DNA from: Blastopirellula marina
GTDB taxonomy: Bacteria > Planctomycetota > Planctomycetia > Pirellulales > Pirellulaceae
DNA: 64,000 nucleotides
NCBI RefSeq assembly: GCF_002967715.1
Contig: NZ_PUIA01000085.1
Location: 186,001 to 250,000 of the forward strand
Direction of reading: 5' to 3'
Below are positions 42,756-54,200 of this stretch, in pieces; positions within the stretch are counted from its first letter, which is position 1; each line of letters starts with the position of its first letter. The notes beneath the pieces were generated by a model. The model did not search any database and was not told where the DNA came from. It saw only the letters and a list, made by a program, of their open reading frames with translations. The position numbers were made by a program, and so were the translations under genes.

Positions 42756-43928
42756 ATGTCCGAAGCGGCACCCCCCACCGAAGCACCCTCAGTTCTGTCG
42801 CCTGCCATGTCGGACGCTCCCGCCAAGCTCGCCAAGGTTGTGCATGTCATCAATGGCGAGCACTACTCCGGTGCCGAACGCGTTCAAGACCTGCTGGGCA
42901 AGTGCCTTCCCCAATTCGGCTACGACGCAAGCTTCGTCTGCGTGAAGCCAGGTAAATTCGCCGAAGCACGCGCCGCCGAGCAGTGCCCGATCTTCGATCT
43001 GCCCATGCGGCACCGGTTCGACCTGTGGCAAGCCAAGAATCTGGCCGACCTGGTGAAAGCAGAACAGTTCGAGGTGATCCACGCCCATACGCCCCGCACG
43101 GCGATGCTGGCCATGGGTGCTTCGTACCTGACCAAGGTTCCCTTCGTCTACCACGTTCATAGCCCGACCTCGCGTGACTCGACACGTAAACTGCAGAACT
43201 GGGTCAATCAAAAGATCGAACAGACTGCAATCGCCAACGCCTCGCAGCTGGTGTGTGTTTCCAACAGCCTGGCTGGTCATATGCGCAGCCTGGGTGTCAG
43301 TGACAACCGCCTGACCGTGGTGCACAACGGCGTGCCGTGCGTCGCCGACGTTCCTGAGCGGGAGCTTCCCAGCGGCATTTGGACACTCGGCACGGTCGCC
43401 TTGTTCCGACCACGCAAAGGGCTGGAAGTCTTGCTCGATGCGATGGCTCAGCTGCGTGAACAAGGGCACCTGATTCGCCTGCGTGCGGTCGGCCCGTTCG
43501 AGACCTCCGAATATGAAGCCACCATCCACGAGCGTGTGCAGAAGCTGAAACTGGAAGACGCGATCGACTGGATCGGTTTCACGCGTGACGTGAATGCCCA
43601 GTTCTCGCAAATGGACCTGTTCGTTCTGCCCAGCCTGTTTGGCGAAGGCCTACCGATGGTGGTCCTCGAAGCGATGGCCGCCGGGACGCCGGTGGTGGCG
43701 ACCGACGTGGAAGGAGTCACCGAGGCGATCACCGACGGCGAAAGCGGCATCATCGCCAAGCCCAACGATGCCGCGCATCTGGCCCAGCGGATCGAGGCCG
43801 TTCTTACCGGGCGAGAAGACTGGCGAAAGATTCGCACGACGGCCCTGGCTCGCCACGCCGAGTCGTTCTCGGACGTCGCGATGACCCGCGGTGTCGCTGG
43901 CGTTTACGACCAGATTCTGCAGAAATAG
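42756..43928 (+). CDS. GT4-family glycosyltransferase
   Basis: A 390-residue GT-B fold enzyme. The N-terminal domain carries VIHAHTPRTAMLA and YHVHSPTSRDST. The C-terminal nucleotide-sugar domain has VALFRPRKGLEVLLDA, IGFTRDVNAQFSQMDLFVLP, and the EX7E motif GEGLPMVVLEAMAAGTPVVA. This is the usual layout of GT4 enzymes making exopolysaccharide or lipid-linked sugars. A 17-residue low-complexity N-terminus precedes ATG 42807, which is a plausible alternative start. The start codon sits beside a stem-loop. Confidence 0.9.
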   Translation: MSEAAPPTEAPSVLSPAMSDAPAKLAKVVHVINGEHYSGAERVQDLLGKCLPQFGYDASFVCVKPGKFAEARAAEQCPIFDLPMRHRFDLWQAKNLADLVKAEQFEVIHAHTPRTAMLAMGASYLTKVPFVYHVHSPTSRDSTRKLQNWVNQKIEQTAIANASQLVCVSNSLAGHMRSLGVSDNRLTVVHNGVPCVADVPERELPSGIWTLGTVALFRPRKGLEVLLDAMAQLREQGHLIRLRAVGPFETSEYEATIHERVQKLKLEDAIDWIGFTRDVNAQFSQMDLFVLPSLFGEGLPMVVLEAMAAGTPVVATDVEGVTEAITDGESGIIAKPNDAAHLAQRIEAVLTGREDWRKIRTTALARHAESFSDVAMTRGVAGVYDQILQK

Positions 43929-44064
43929 TCCACCCAATCGAGCCACGTGACCAACCGTGTCACGTACCGGGGCGAAGATAGAGAAGTGTTGCCGGAAACG
44001 GTGGGTGACTTCACCTCCACGCCGAGGAGAGGTATCCTACCTGTGGCATGTTCCCTACCTCCCC

Positions 44065-46869
44065 ATGGACGGCTCGATGGTGATTTCTCGCGAATTTGTA
44101 ACCTGGGACCGCCCCATCCTTCATTCGGCAGCCGATTGGCTGATCCAGTCGGCTACGGTCTCGCCTGAAAACCTCCCGCTGGTCGACCTTTCGCACTGCC
44201 TGGTCGTGGTCCCCGGCGGTTTGGCAGGCCGACGTCTGACTGAACTACTAATCCAAAAAGTGGAAAAAGACGGCCGCTCCCTCATTCCCCCCAGCATCAT
44301 TACCGTTGGCCAACTGCCGGAATACCTGTACGAAGCCCAACTCCCTTTCGCCTCAGAATTGACGCAGCAATTTGCCTGGGGGGAAACGCTACGTGCGTTC
44401 GGCAACGAGCAGCTCAAACCGCTGATCCCCTTCCCCCCAGATGCGCACGACCTGGGCACATGGCGCGACTACGGCGATTCGGTGCGTCGCGTTTATCGCG
44501 AGCTCGTTTCCTACGCGTTCGACTTTGCCGAAGTCGCTCAGAAAGCCCACTCGCTGGAGGACTTCACCGAACAGCCGCGGTGGGACGTTCTCGCGAAACT
44601 GCAGAACGCCTATCTGAATCGACTCGACGCGTTGAAGGTATGGGACAAACAGTCCGCCAGGCGTCACGCAATCAAGTACGACGAATGCCACAGCGATAAG
44701 CACATCGTCCTTCTGGCCACGGTCGACCTCAATCGTGCGACGCGGCAGATGCTCGATCAGGTTGCCCAAAAAGGGGGACAGATCACCGCAATTGTCGGTG
44801 CGCCGGAACGCTGGTCGAATCACTTCGACGAGCATGGCTGCTTGATCCCTGATGCCTGGACCGACGAAACCATCGAGCTCGACTGGCAATCGGTCGCCAT
44901 CGTCGATGGTCCGACCCAACAAGCCGATGAGGCCGCTGGGGCGATCGCTGCCGTCGCTGACAAGTACACGGCCAAAGACGTGATCGTCGGCCTGCCTGAC
45001 GAAAACCTGCTGGGGGAAGTTCGCCGCATCTTCGGCCAACACGGACTCAAGTGCCGCTTCGGTCCGGGCCGACCGGTTACCAGCACCCTTCCCTTCCGCT
45101 TGATTGAAACAATCATCGAGCTTTCCCAAACGCGACAATACCACGCGTTGGCATCTGCCCTGAGGCACCCCGATCTATTCGCCACGCTTAAATTTGCTCA
45201 ACCTGGCATCGAGAAGCTCGATAACTGGTTTAACAATCGCCTGCCGGACGTCATTGATAACTCGATTCAAAACGAAGAAGTATCGCAGGCCGTCGCCCAG
45301 CTCAACCAGTTGGCTGCTCCGTTTGTTGGACAGAAACGATCGCTGCCGGAGTGGGCCGATCAGGTTCGCGAGTTGCTGCTGGCCGTTTACGGCAGTCAAA
45401 TCATCGACCTCGATACCGAAGACAACTTCCAACTTGCTCGTCCGCTGCAAGCGATCAACGAAGCGATGGCCCAATGGAACGACATTCCTGAGTCCCTTTC
45501 GCAAGCGTTCGGGGCGTCCGAAATGCTGCGAGTACTCAAGAGCCAGCTCACCTCGTCGATGATTCCGGCCGAGCACGACCCCGATGCAATCGAAGCACTC
45601 GGTTGGCTCGAACTGCCGCTGATGGATGCACCCGTCTGCGTTATCACCAGCTTTAATGACGGCCTGATTCCCAGTGCCAACACGGCCGACCTGTTTCTGC
45701 CGAACTCGCTGCGAAACCTGCTGGGGTTGGAAGACGATTCGCTGCGTTATGCTCGTGATGCGTATCAGGTACAGGTCATTCAGCATTCGCGTGAAGTCGT
45801 AAAGTGGATCGTTCCCAAACGCAGCGCCGACGGCGACCCGCTGGCCCCCAGTCGACTTCTATTCACCGGCGGTACCAGCGACCTGGCCCCGCGTGTGGTC
45901 AAATTTTTCGGCACGCCTGAGGATCCCCAGAACCCGGCCAAACAGCCTGGCACCACCTTGCAGGACCATCGCCAACGCATTGCCATTCCCATGCCGGAGC
46001 ACCTGGACACGCTCGAGATGCCGGCCTGGGATCGTTTCTCGGCGACGCGTATCAACCAATATTTGAAGTGCCCTTATCGCTTCTTCCTGAAGTATGTCGT
46101 GGGGCTGCGGGGAGAAGACGACTGGAGCACCGAACTCGACGGCGGGGCGTTCGGCAACCTGGCTCACGACACGCTCCAGGCATTTGGCATCAGCGACGTG
46201 AAGAACTCGACCGACGAAAAGGTGATCTTCGATTTCCTGTCGTCGCAGCTGAGCGATGTGGCCGCCAAGCGTTACGGCAAAAGCCCTCTGGCCACAATCA
46301 AGTTGCAGATCGAACAACTGCGTCTACGCCTGCGGGCCTTCGCGGCGGGTCAGGCGCAACAGCGTCAAGAAGGCTGGGTCATTCATCGCTGCGAAGCGGA
46401 AATCGCCGGGCCCTATCCGGCAATCGAAGTCGACGGCGTCGAGATCGAACTGGAAGGGCGTATCGACCGCATCGACCATCATCCCGAAACAGGGCAATGG
46501 GCCGTGTGGGACTACAAAACCGGCGACAGCACCGGCGATCCTGAAAAGGACCACCAGATCGGCCCTCGTGACGACAAGAAGTGGGTGAGCGTCCAACTCC
46601 CCTTCTACCGTCACCTGGTGAAGAGTATCGGTATTCGCGGAGAAGTTTCGCTCGGATACATCACCCTTCCCAAGCTCGGCGAGGAAGTCCGCTTCCGCCA
46701 GGCCAAGTGGAATGACGACGATCTCGACACCGCCGATGCCACCATCATCCAGGCGATTCGTGATATCCGTGCAGGCGTCTTCTTCCCGCCTGGTGAGGCT
46801 CGTTATGAAGACGAATTCTCGCGAATCTGCCAAGACACCGTTCTCGGAAAATGGGAGCCTGCCCAATGA
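44065..46869 (+). CDS. AddB-like PD-(D/E)xK nuclease, DNA-end processing
   Basis: About 934 residues. The N-terminal two thirds resemble the helicase-like but ATP-site-free fold of AddB (LVVVPGGLAGRRL; PVCVITSFNDGLIPSANTAD). The C-terminal RecB-type nuclease starts at FSATRINQYLKCPYRFFLKY (about residue 660) and has the catalytic AVWDYKTGDS near residue 810. Only two Cys are placed where AddB iron-sulfur ligands would be, so the cluster is probably absent. Start choice: a long frame opens at GTG 43957, but the first 36 residues look non-coding; ATG 44065 or 44077 are likelier. The stop overlaps the next gene (ATGA), which is AddA-like, so the two probably form a complex. Confidence 0.85.
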   Translation: MDGSMVISREFVTWDRPILHSAADWLIQSATVSPENLPLVDLSHCLVVVPGGLAGRRLTELLIQKVEKDGRSLIPPSIITVGQLPEYLYEAQLPFASELTQQFAWGETLRAFGNEQLKPLIPFPPDAHDLGTWRDYGDSVRRVYRELVSYAFDFAEVAQKAHSLEDFTEQPRWDVLAKLQNAYLNRLDALKVWDKQSARRHAIKYDECHSDKHIVLLATVDLNRATRQMLDQVAQKGGQITAIVGAPERWSNHFDEHGCLIPDAWTDETIELDWQSVAIVDGPTQQADEAAGAIAAVADKYTAKDVIVGLPDENLLGEVRRIFGQHGLKCRFGPGRPVTSTLPFRLIETIIELSQTRQYHALASALRHPDLFATLKFAQPGIEKLDNWFNNRLPDVIDNSIQNEEVSQAVAQLNQLAAPFVGQKRSLPEWADQVRELLLAVYGSQIIDLDTEDNFQLARPLQAINEAMAQWNDIPESLSQAFGASEMLRVLKSQLTSSMIPAEHDPDAIEALGWLELPLMDAPVCVITSFNDGLIPSANTADLFLPNSLRNLLGLEDDSLRYARDAYQVQVIQHSREVVKWIVPKRSADGDPLAPSRLLFTGGTSDLAPRVVKFFGTPEDPQNPAKQPGTTLQDHRQRIAIPMPEHLDTLEMPAWDRFSATRINQYLKCPYRFFLKYVVGLRGEDDWSTELDGGAFGNLAHDTLQAFGISDVKNSTDEKVIFDFLSSQLSDVAAKRYGKSPLATIKLQIEQLRLRLRAFAAGQAQQRQEGWVIHRCEAEIAGPYPAIEVDGVEIELEGRIDRIDHHPETGQWAVWDYKTGDSTGDPEKDHQIGPRDDKKWVSVQLPFYRHLVKSIGIRGEVSLGYITLPKLGEEVRFRQAKWNDDDLDTADATIIQAIRDIRAGVFFPPGEARYEDEFSRICQDTVLGKWEPAQ

Positions 46870-49800
46870 GCGACAGTAACACTCCCTTTCCCAACACGTT
46901 AATTCGCGCCTCGGCCGGAAGTGGCAAGACGTTCCGTCTATCGAGCCGTTACCTGGGGATCGTCGCCCATAGTGGTCGCCCCGACGAAATCCTGGCCACC
47001 ACGTTCACGCGTAAAGCGGCCGGTGAGATTCTCGATCGCATCATGATGCGTCTGGCCATCGCTGCGATCGACCCAGCCAAGCTGAACGAACTGAACGGTT
47101 CCCTCGAAGGGACACCACTTACCCAGGCAGACTGCCTTCGCACGCTGCATAAGATCCCGCAGCAGATGCATCGCCTGCAGGTTAAAACGCTCGATAGCCA
47201 TTTCATCCGGCTTGCGCAGTGCTTTAGCTTCGAGTTGGGCCTGCCGCCTGATTGGACGATCCTCGACGACGTCGACGACCAGCGTCTGCGAATGGATGCC
47301 GTGAACCGTGTCCTTGCCCACCCGGAAACCGGCGAGGTCATCCAGTTGCTGCACCTGCTGAGCAAGGGGAGCTCCGAGCGCAGTGTTTCGCGGCTGGTGA
47401 TGAATGTGGTCAACGATCTCTACGGCGTTTATCTCGACTCGGACGAGAACTCGTGGCAGGTTCTTTCCATGGCAGCCGCTCCCAAAGAAAAGGAAGTGGA
47501 AGATGCCATCGAGTTCCTCGACAGCTACCCTGCCGATCAGAAGTCGCTGAAGAAGGCGATGGTGGCCGACGTCGAGCGTTTTCGTGGTCAGCAGTGGCCG
47601 AAGTTCCTGGATACCGGACTGCCGCCGAAGATCGTCGCTGGCGAAGAGACCTACATGCGCAAAGCGATCCCCGACGACGTCGTCCGCGTGTATCAAACGC
47701 TTGTACGCTATGTGCAAAGCATCTTGATCGGCCGCACTATCGATCAGAACCGGGGAGCCTACCAACTGCTCGATCAGTTTCATACCCACTACGAACGACT
47801 CAAGTGGCAGCAGCGTGGATATCGCTTCGAAGACGTGACCCGCCGCCTGAGCGACGCCCTGGAGAATAGCTCCGAAATCCAGAACCAGTTCCGACTCGAC
47901 CGAAAGATCGAGCATCTCTTGCTAGACGAATTCCAAGACACCTCGCCGGTGCAGTGGGACGTCATTCGCCCCGTCGCCCAGAAGATCGCCGCGCAACCCA
48001 AGGATCGCTCGATCTTGTGCGTGGGGGACATGAAGCAGGCCATCTATGCCTGGCGTGGGGGCGTTGCCGAGATCTTCGATGCCGTCCAGAAAACACTGCC
48101 AGGCATCAACCCCGAGGACATGGACAAAAGCTACCGGTCTTCGCCGTTGATCATGGAAACGGTGAACCAGATCTTCGGCAAACTGGGCGAGTTCCCCGCC
48201 GCAGGCAAGATGCGCAGTGGCATCGATCACTGGCTGAAGTTCTTCCATCCGCACGAAACAGCCCGCCAGGAACTGCCCGGCTATGTCACGCTCGAATCGG
48301 CACCGCTGGACCGGGAAGGAAAACCATGCGATGACCAGGTCATCGCCCATACGGCAAAACGCGTGGCCGAACTGCATCGCAAGGCACCTCATATATCGAT
48401 TGGCGTTCTCGTCCGACGCAACGCTACGATCGCCTCGATGATCTACCTGCTCCGCGAGCTTGATGTGATGGCCAGCGAAGAAGGGGGCAATCCGCTGACC
48501 GACTCGGCCGCAGTGCAGTTGATGCTTTCGATCCTGGAATGGATCGATCACCCCGGCAACACGGCGGCACGCTTCCATGTGGCGCAGTCGCCGCTGGCCG
48601 TACTTTTGGGCCCGCCGGTGCAAACCAATGCCCAGTGGGAGCTGGTCGCTAACGATCTACGGCGTGAACTGCTGGTAAGCGGATACGGTGCCGCGATCAG
48701 TCGCTGGGCGAAGCATCTTCACCCGGAATGCACCCCGCGAGAACAACGTCGCCTGGAACAGCTCGAGCGATTGGCCTTCGCCTATCAGTCGAAAGCGACT
48801 CTTCGCAGCCAGGACTTCGTGCGATTCATCCAGTCGCAGCGTGTGGGGGATTCGTCGAGCGCGGCGGTGCGTGTGATGAACATCCACCAGTCGAAAGGGC
48901 TGGAGTTCGATGCCGTCTTCCTACCGGAACTCGACAATCGCATTCCCCCCCAAGCCGACAGCTTCGTGATGCGGCGCGACGAACAGATTGGACCGATCAG
49001 CGGCGTGACCCACTACGTCTCCGAGTCGCTTCAGCCGATGTTGCCAGAGGCCGTCCAACAGATCTTTGAAGAGACGCAGCAAAAGAATGTTGTTGAAGCC
49101 CTGTGCGTGCTGTACGTTGCACTCACCCGAGCGGTCCATGCACTGCACATGGTCATCAAGCCGCGACCGATGCCCAAGTCCGGCGGTGAAGGTCCTTCGA
49201 AATCATTCTCAGGCATCATCCTCAACGGCCTGACCGATGTCGCGTACCCCAACGAAGAAGTCCTACTGTACCACAGTGGCGATCCCAACTGGTACGAATC
49301 GACCGCCAGCGAGCACCACGAGATCGAAACGACGCAGGCCCCAGCCGAGGAACGCCTTCCGATCCAACTCAAGCCGACCTCGCCCGATGCCCTCGGCGAG
49401 TTCGTCGCCCCGTCGTCTCTGGAAGGGGGACGCATGCGACGCGTCAAGGATCTGCTGACGGCCAAAGTGGTGACCGCCGGAATGCAGTATGGTTCGGCCA
49501 TGCATCACTGGATGGAGTCGGTCGAATGGACCGAAACGTTCGTCGCCGATCGCGAAGCGATGATTGCCTCGGCACGTGCCAAGTTTGGCGAGTTCGCCTA
49601 CGCAGGGGCATTCGGTCACTTTCAATCGATCCTGAAATCCAACCCATCGACCGAACTCCTCGGTCAGAAACAGTACCAGTCGCATGCCTGGTGGCCAGGT
49701 GCCAGTGCTGGCGACACGCTGAGTGTCCAACGCGAGTTCCCCTTTGCGATCACGCACGAAGGATCGGTCCTGCGAGGATCGATCGACCGGTTGGTGCTGG

Positions 49801-50030
49801 TCCAGCAGGACGGCCAAGTGGTTGCCGCGGACGTGATCGACTTCAAAACTGACAAATTTGAGGACGATGCGGCCCTTCAAGAAAAAGTCGACCACTATCG
49901 CCCTCAGGTCAACGCTTACCGTCAGGCAGTCGCCCAGATCTTCAAGCTCCCTCGCTCTGCCATCCGCGGCACGCTTTTCTTCGTGCACGGACCGAAGATC
50001 ATCACGTGGCAGGAGAAAGAAACCCCATGA
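46866..50030 (+). CDS. AddA/RecB-like UvrD-family helicase-nuclease
   Basis: A 1054-residue protein. Walker A is ASAGSGKTFRL near residue 17, followed by helicase motif Ia (TTFTRKAAGEIL), motif II (LLLDEFQDTSPVQ near 348), motif III (GDMKQAIYAWRGG), motif V (NIHQSKGLEFDAVFLPEL) and motif VI (LYVALTRAVHALHMV). The C-terminal RecB-type nuclease has VIDFKTDKFED near residue 995. All motifs are intact, so both helicase and nuclease should work. It is coupled by ATGA overlaps to the AddB-like gene upstream and the YhaO-like gene downstream. Confidence 0.93.
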   Translation: MSDSNTPFPNTLIRASAGSGKTFRLSSRYLGIVAHSGRPDEILATTFTRKAAGEILDRIMMRLAIAAIDPAKLNELNGSLEGTPLTQADCLRTLHKIPQQMHRLQVKTLDSHFIRLAQCFSFELGLPPDWTILDDVDDQRLRMDAVNRVLAHPETGEVIQLLHLLSKGSSERSVSRLVMNVVNDLYGVYLDSDENSWQVLSMAAAPKEKEVEDAIEFLDSYPADQKSLKKAMVADVERFRGQQWPKFLDTGLPPKIVAGEETYMRKAIPDDVVRVYQTLVRYVQSILIGRTIDQNRGAYQLLDQFHTHYERLKWQQRGYRFEDVTRRLSDALENSSEIQNQFRLDRKIEHLLLDEFQDTSPVQWDVIRPVAQKIAAQPKDRSILCVGDMKQAIYAWRGGVAEIFDAVQKTLPGINPEDMDKSYRSSPLIMETVNQIFGKLGEFPAAGKMRSGIDHWLKFFHPHETARQELPGYVTLESAPLDREGKPCDDQVIAHTAKRVAELHRKAPHISIGVLVRRNATIASMIYLLRELDVMASEEGGNPLTDSAAVQLMLSILEWIDHPGNTAARFHVAQSPLAVLLGPPVQTNAQWELVANDLRRELLVSGYGAAISRWAKHLHPECTPREQRRLEQLERLAFAYQSKATLRSQDFVRFIQSQRVGDSSSAAVRVMNIHQSKGLEFDAVFLPELDNRIPPQADSFVMRRDEQIGPISGVTHYVSESLQPMLPEAVQQIFEETQQKNVVEALCVLYVALTRAVHALHMVIKPRPMPKSGGEGPSKSFSGIILNGLTDVAYPNEEVLLYHSGDPNWYESTASEHHEIETTQAPAEERLPIQLKPTSPDALGEFVAPSSLEGGRMRRVKDLLTAKVVTAGMQYGSAMHHWMESVEWTETFVADREAMIASARAKFGEFAYAGAFGHFQSILKSNPSTELLGQKQYQSHAWWPGASAGDTLSVQREFPFAITHEGSVLRGSIDRLVLVQQDGQVVAADVIDFKTDKFEDDAALQEKVDHYRPQVNAYRQAVAQIFKLPRSAIRGTLFFVHGPKIITWQEKETP

Positions 50031-51286
50031 CAAAATTCATTCACACTGCCGACCTGCACATCGACAGCCCGCTGCGCGGCCTCGCCGTGCGGGACGAAGC
50101 GATGATGCGCCGCGTGCAGCGGGCAACTCGCACGGCGCTCGAGCGCATCGTCGATCTGGCGATCCAAGAGCAAGTCGAGTTCATCCTGATTGCTGGCGAT
50201 CTGTTCGATGGCGATTGGAAAGACATGCACTCTGGCCAGTGGGTGGCAGGCCAGTTCCGCCGCCTGGCCGATGCCAATATCGGCGTCTATTACATTCGCG
50301 GTAATCACGACGCCGTCAGCCAGATTCAACGCAAGATTCGCTGGCCCGACAACGTGGTCGAACTTCCTCATGACGAGCCTGCGTCGATCGTGCTGGAAGA
50401 TATCGGCGTTGCGATTCACGGCCAAGGCTTCGCCGATCGCGAAGTGATGATCGACCTGGCAGCCAGGTACCCGCAGCGCATCAGCGGCATGTTCAATGTC
50501 GCCATGCTTCATACTAGCCTGACCGGCAGCGAACATCACGACACGTACGCACCCACCACGATCGAAACTCTCCGTGGCCGCGGTTACGACTACTGGGCCC
50601 TGGGTCATATTCATCTGCGAAACATGGAGCCGCTTTCCACCGAACCGTACGTCGCCTATAGCGGCAACCCCCAAGGGCGTCACATTCGCGAGCCTGGTGC
50701 CAAAGGGTGCCTGATCGCCGAGATCGAAGGGGAATCGCTCAAGCAGGTCACCTTCCATCCAACGGACTCATTGCGATGGCAAGAGTTGGTTCTCGATGTC
50801 AGTCAGGAAACGTCCCTGGAAGGAGTGCTCGCCCAAGCAGGCACCGCAATTCAAGCCGGGCACGACCAACATCTGGGACTCGGTTCGGCATTTCGTTTAA
50901 CGTTCTGCGGTGCCACGAAAGTACACGAGCAGTTGTCTGATTTGATCAAGCGCGGCGAAGTGCTCGGCGAGATTCACAACGCGGCGGAAGCGATCGACGA
51001 CGAAATCTGGATCGAGAAGATCCGCTTCGAAACCCAACCCCATTCGCAAGCCTCGCTACAAGACACGCACGACTTGTGGGGTTCGATCGCCCAACAGTTC
51101 GACCAGGTTCAAGCCGATGCCGAGGCGATCAAGCAGCTGGAAGAACTCGTCAAACCAGTTCTCGACAAGGTAAGTGCCCAGCATGTCGCACTGAGCGACG
51201 ATGGAACCTTGGACGAGCGTCTGCCCCAGTGGATCACGGCAGCTCAGCAACTACTCCGCAGTCGATTAGGGGCCGCAAGCGAATGA
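50027..51286 (+). CDS. YhaO/SbcD-type metallophosphoesterase (DNA repair exonuclease)
   Basis: A 419-residue calcineurin-like phosphoesterase. Metal motifs: HTADLHIDSPL near residue 4, IAGDLFDGDW near 60, RGNHDA near 93, MLHTSLTG near 160 and WALGHIHLR near 192. The order is that of SbcD/Mre11 and of the YhaO branch, which lacks the SbcD capping domain and has its own C-terminal part. It is joined by ATGA overlaps on both sides, and the next gene is the large YhaN-like ATPase, its usual partner. Confidence 0.9.
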   Translation: MTKFIHTADLHIDSPLRGLAVRDEAMMRRVQRATRTALERIVDLAIQEQVEFILIAGDLFDGDWKDMHSGQWVAGQFRRLADANIGVYYIRGNHDAVSQIQRKIRWPDNVVELPHDEPASIVLEDIGVAIHGQGFADREVMIDLAARYPQRISGMFNVAMLHTSLTGSEHHDTYAPTTIETLRGRGYDYWALGHIHLRNMEPLSTEPYVAYSGNPQGRHIREPGAKGCLIAEIEGESLKQVTFHPTDSLRWQELVLDVSQETSLEGVLAQAGTAIQAGHDQHLGLGSAFRLTFCGATKVHEQLSDLIKRGEVLGEIHNAAEAIDDEIWIEKIRFETQPHSQASLQDTHDLWGSIAQQFDQVQADAEAIKQLEELVKPVLDKVSAQHVALSDDGTLDERLPQWITAAQQLLRSRLGAASE

Positions 51287-54200
51287 AACTACGCCACCTT
51301 GACCTGGAAAACTACGGCATTCACGTCGAGCAAAGCTTCGCGTTTCAGCCTCATAGCTTGCAAATTGTCTACGGCCGAAACGAAGCAGGCAAATCGACGC
51401 TGCTGCAAGCGGTGCGCGAACTGCTGTTTGGCTTTCAACACGCCAAGAGCAATCCGTTTGCGCCCGATTCGACCAATAAGAAGATGAAGGCCACCGCGCA
51501 GCTGACGATGTCGGACGGGTCCGACCTACAGATCGTTCGCCGCCAAGGGAACAAGAACACCCTGACCGGCAACTACCAAGACAATGAGATTGACGAAGAC
51601 CGCTGGAAGCAACTGATCAGCGGGGCCGACCAGCGACTGTACGAGCACGTCTTCGGTTTTTCGCTCAAAGAACTCGCCACCGGCGAAGAGAGCTTGAAAG
51701 AAGCCAACCTGGACGAGGCCCTGTTCGGCGGTGGGCTAGGTCGTTTACACGACTACAAGGAGCTGCTCAAGAGTATCGATGAAGAGACCGAAAGCCTGTT
51801 CAAAAATCGGGGGCAGAAGCAGAAGATCAACGCGATCTTGGCAGATATCAAAGCTCTCAAGTCGGAACTCAAGCAGTCATCCCTTCGCCCGGCCGAATAC
51901 GAAGAATGGCTCACCGAGGCTCGCCTTTGCGAGGAAGAACTGACGCGACTGAGTACCACGCTCGACAAGGTCTATCGCAAGCAGCAGCATTTAGAGCGTT
52001 TGCGAAAAGCACATCCCCTGTGGATCGAACGGCAAGCCAAGCGGCAGCAACTGGCCAAGCTGGAAGCACCCTCTTCCTTTCCGGCCGATGCCCTGCAAGA
52101 GCTTTCGCAAACACGACAACAATCGGCGAAACTTTCCGCCGAGGTCGAAAATCTGACGCTCGACCTGAAGCAACTGGATCAAGAGATCGCGGCCATCCAG
52201 TTCAACACCAAAGTCATCGAATCAGGCGAAGCGATTCAAACGCTGCTGTTTGGCATCAAAGAAGTCCAAGGGTATCGCCGCGACATTCCGCTGAGAACCC
52301 AGGATCGTCAGCGCGACATCGACGAAGCCCACGCCATTCTGCGGCAAATTGACCCGAAGCTGAAGCTAGAGCAGATCGCGAAGTTTGAACTTACGCTCAC
52401 GCAGCGCAACAAGATCCAGCAGCTGAGCAAGACATTCCAGAAGCTGACGACCGAAATCGAGTCGCACTCACCGGAGGTCGAACGACTTGATCGCGAGATC
52501 CAGGAGATCGAGACAACCCTGGCCGAGATTCCCCAGCACGTGGCGGAGTTGGTCGAGCGTCTGCAATCAAGCCTCGATCCGCTCAGGACATCGCTTGCAC
52601 GGCGTAGTGAGCTGGCGTCTCACATGCGTAAGCTGAACGCGGACATCTCGCAGCGTCGCCAGTCGGTCGATGCGATCGCTGGCCGCGAACTCGATCTCAC
52701 GAATCCGCTACCGATGCCGATGGAACCGACCATTCATCGCTATGAGACGGAGCTTCAATCGCTGTCCGAGCAAATCCGCGCCGCGGAAGCATCCGTTCGA
52801 GAGACGACTGACGAGCTTGCTAACAAGAACGATGAGCTGCGTCGTCTGGAACAAGGTGCCCGCCTGGTCTCAGAGGAAGAGCTGCATTCGGCCCGCCAAG
52901 ATCGCGACGAAACCTGGCAGTCGCTACGTTCGCAGCTCTTGGGAGAAGCGGATGCGACGACCTCCAAGCCAAATCCATCGCAGGCCGAAGCTTTCGACAA
53001 GCAGTTGGTACATACCGACCAGTTGGCCGACGAGCGATATCGACATGCCCAGATGCTGGCCGATCAACAATCGATGCTGTCGACCATCCGTTCGCTGGAA
53101 GAACGCCTGGCCGCGCGGGAAAAGCACCTGGCTCAACTCACCGCCACCCGGCAGGAAACATGGCAGGCGTGGTGCGCCGAGTGGAAGCCGGTCGAGCTGA
53201 CACCCAAGTCGCCGCAAGAGATGCTTCCCTGGCGAGCCACCTACCTGGCTCTCGTCGAAACGCAGGCCGAGGTTTCGCAAATCGGCCAGGAGATTGCCCC
53301 CCTCGATCGCCGCATTGAAGCTACCACTGCCCTGCTGCGTGAACACGATCTCGTTTCATCTGACATGGCCCCAGAAGAAGCAGCCGTCTGGCTCGAGTCG
53401 TTCCTCAAGCGAGTTCAGGCAGACCAGCAGAAACGGGATCAGTGGGAACATCGACGACAGATGAACCGCGAAAGCCGCAAAACGGCGTTCAGCCAAAATG
53501 AAAAACGACAGCAGCAGCTCGCGGTGATTCAAACCGAAGCGTCCGAGATCCTCTCGGTGTTTGAAACGATTGGCGATGTCGATCTGGAGACGGCTGCCGA
53601 TCTGATTCAAGCCGTTGAAAAGGTCCAGGCCAAACTGGTCAGCGCCGAAGGGCTACAGCAACGCATCGCCGATATGCAGCAAGGCCTGAAGCAGTTTGCC
53701 GACCAGGTCGAAACGGTTGTGGCGGCAACCGGTGAATCACTAGGCGACATGTCCCCGGAAAACGCCGCCCAGCGCCTGGGAACGCTGCTTTCCGAGGCGG
53801 AGAACCAACGCGGCCTGCGAAAGGAACTGGAAATCAAACGCCAGGTCCGCTCCGAATCTCTCGAACGTAGCCAGAAGGATCTCGCGGAAGTCGCGGCCCG
53901 CCTGTCGCAATGGCGTTCTCAAATCGACGCTGAAACGGACGAGCAGTTGGAAGTCGTTTCGCAGATTGTCCGCGAGAAGCAAGCTCTTGAGCGTGATCTG
54001 GCGGAACTCGACACGCAACTGGCACTGGTTCGCGAATCGGAGCCTGCCCAGTCGTTTCAGCAGGCACTCAAGGCGCTCGACGTCGATGGGCTCAAGCAAG
54101 AGCTTATGTCGGCCACCAGTGAACACGCCGAAGCCAAACAGCTTCAAGAGCAGGTCCAGCGGCAACTGGGCGAATTCGATCTGCGGCTGCGAGATGTCGA

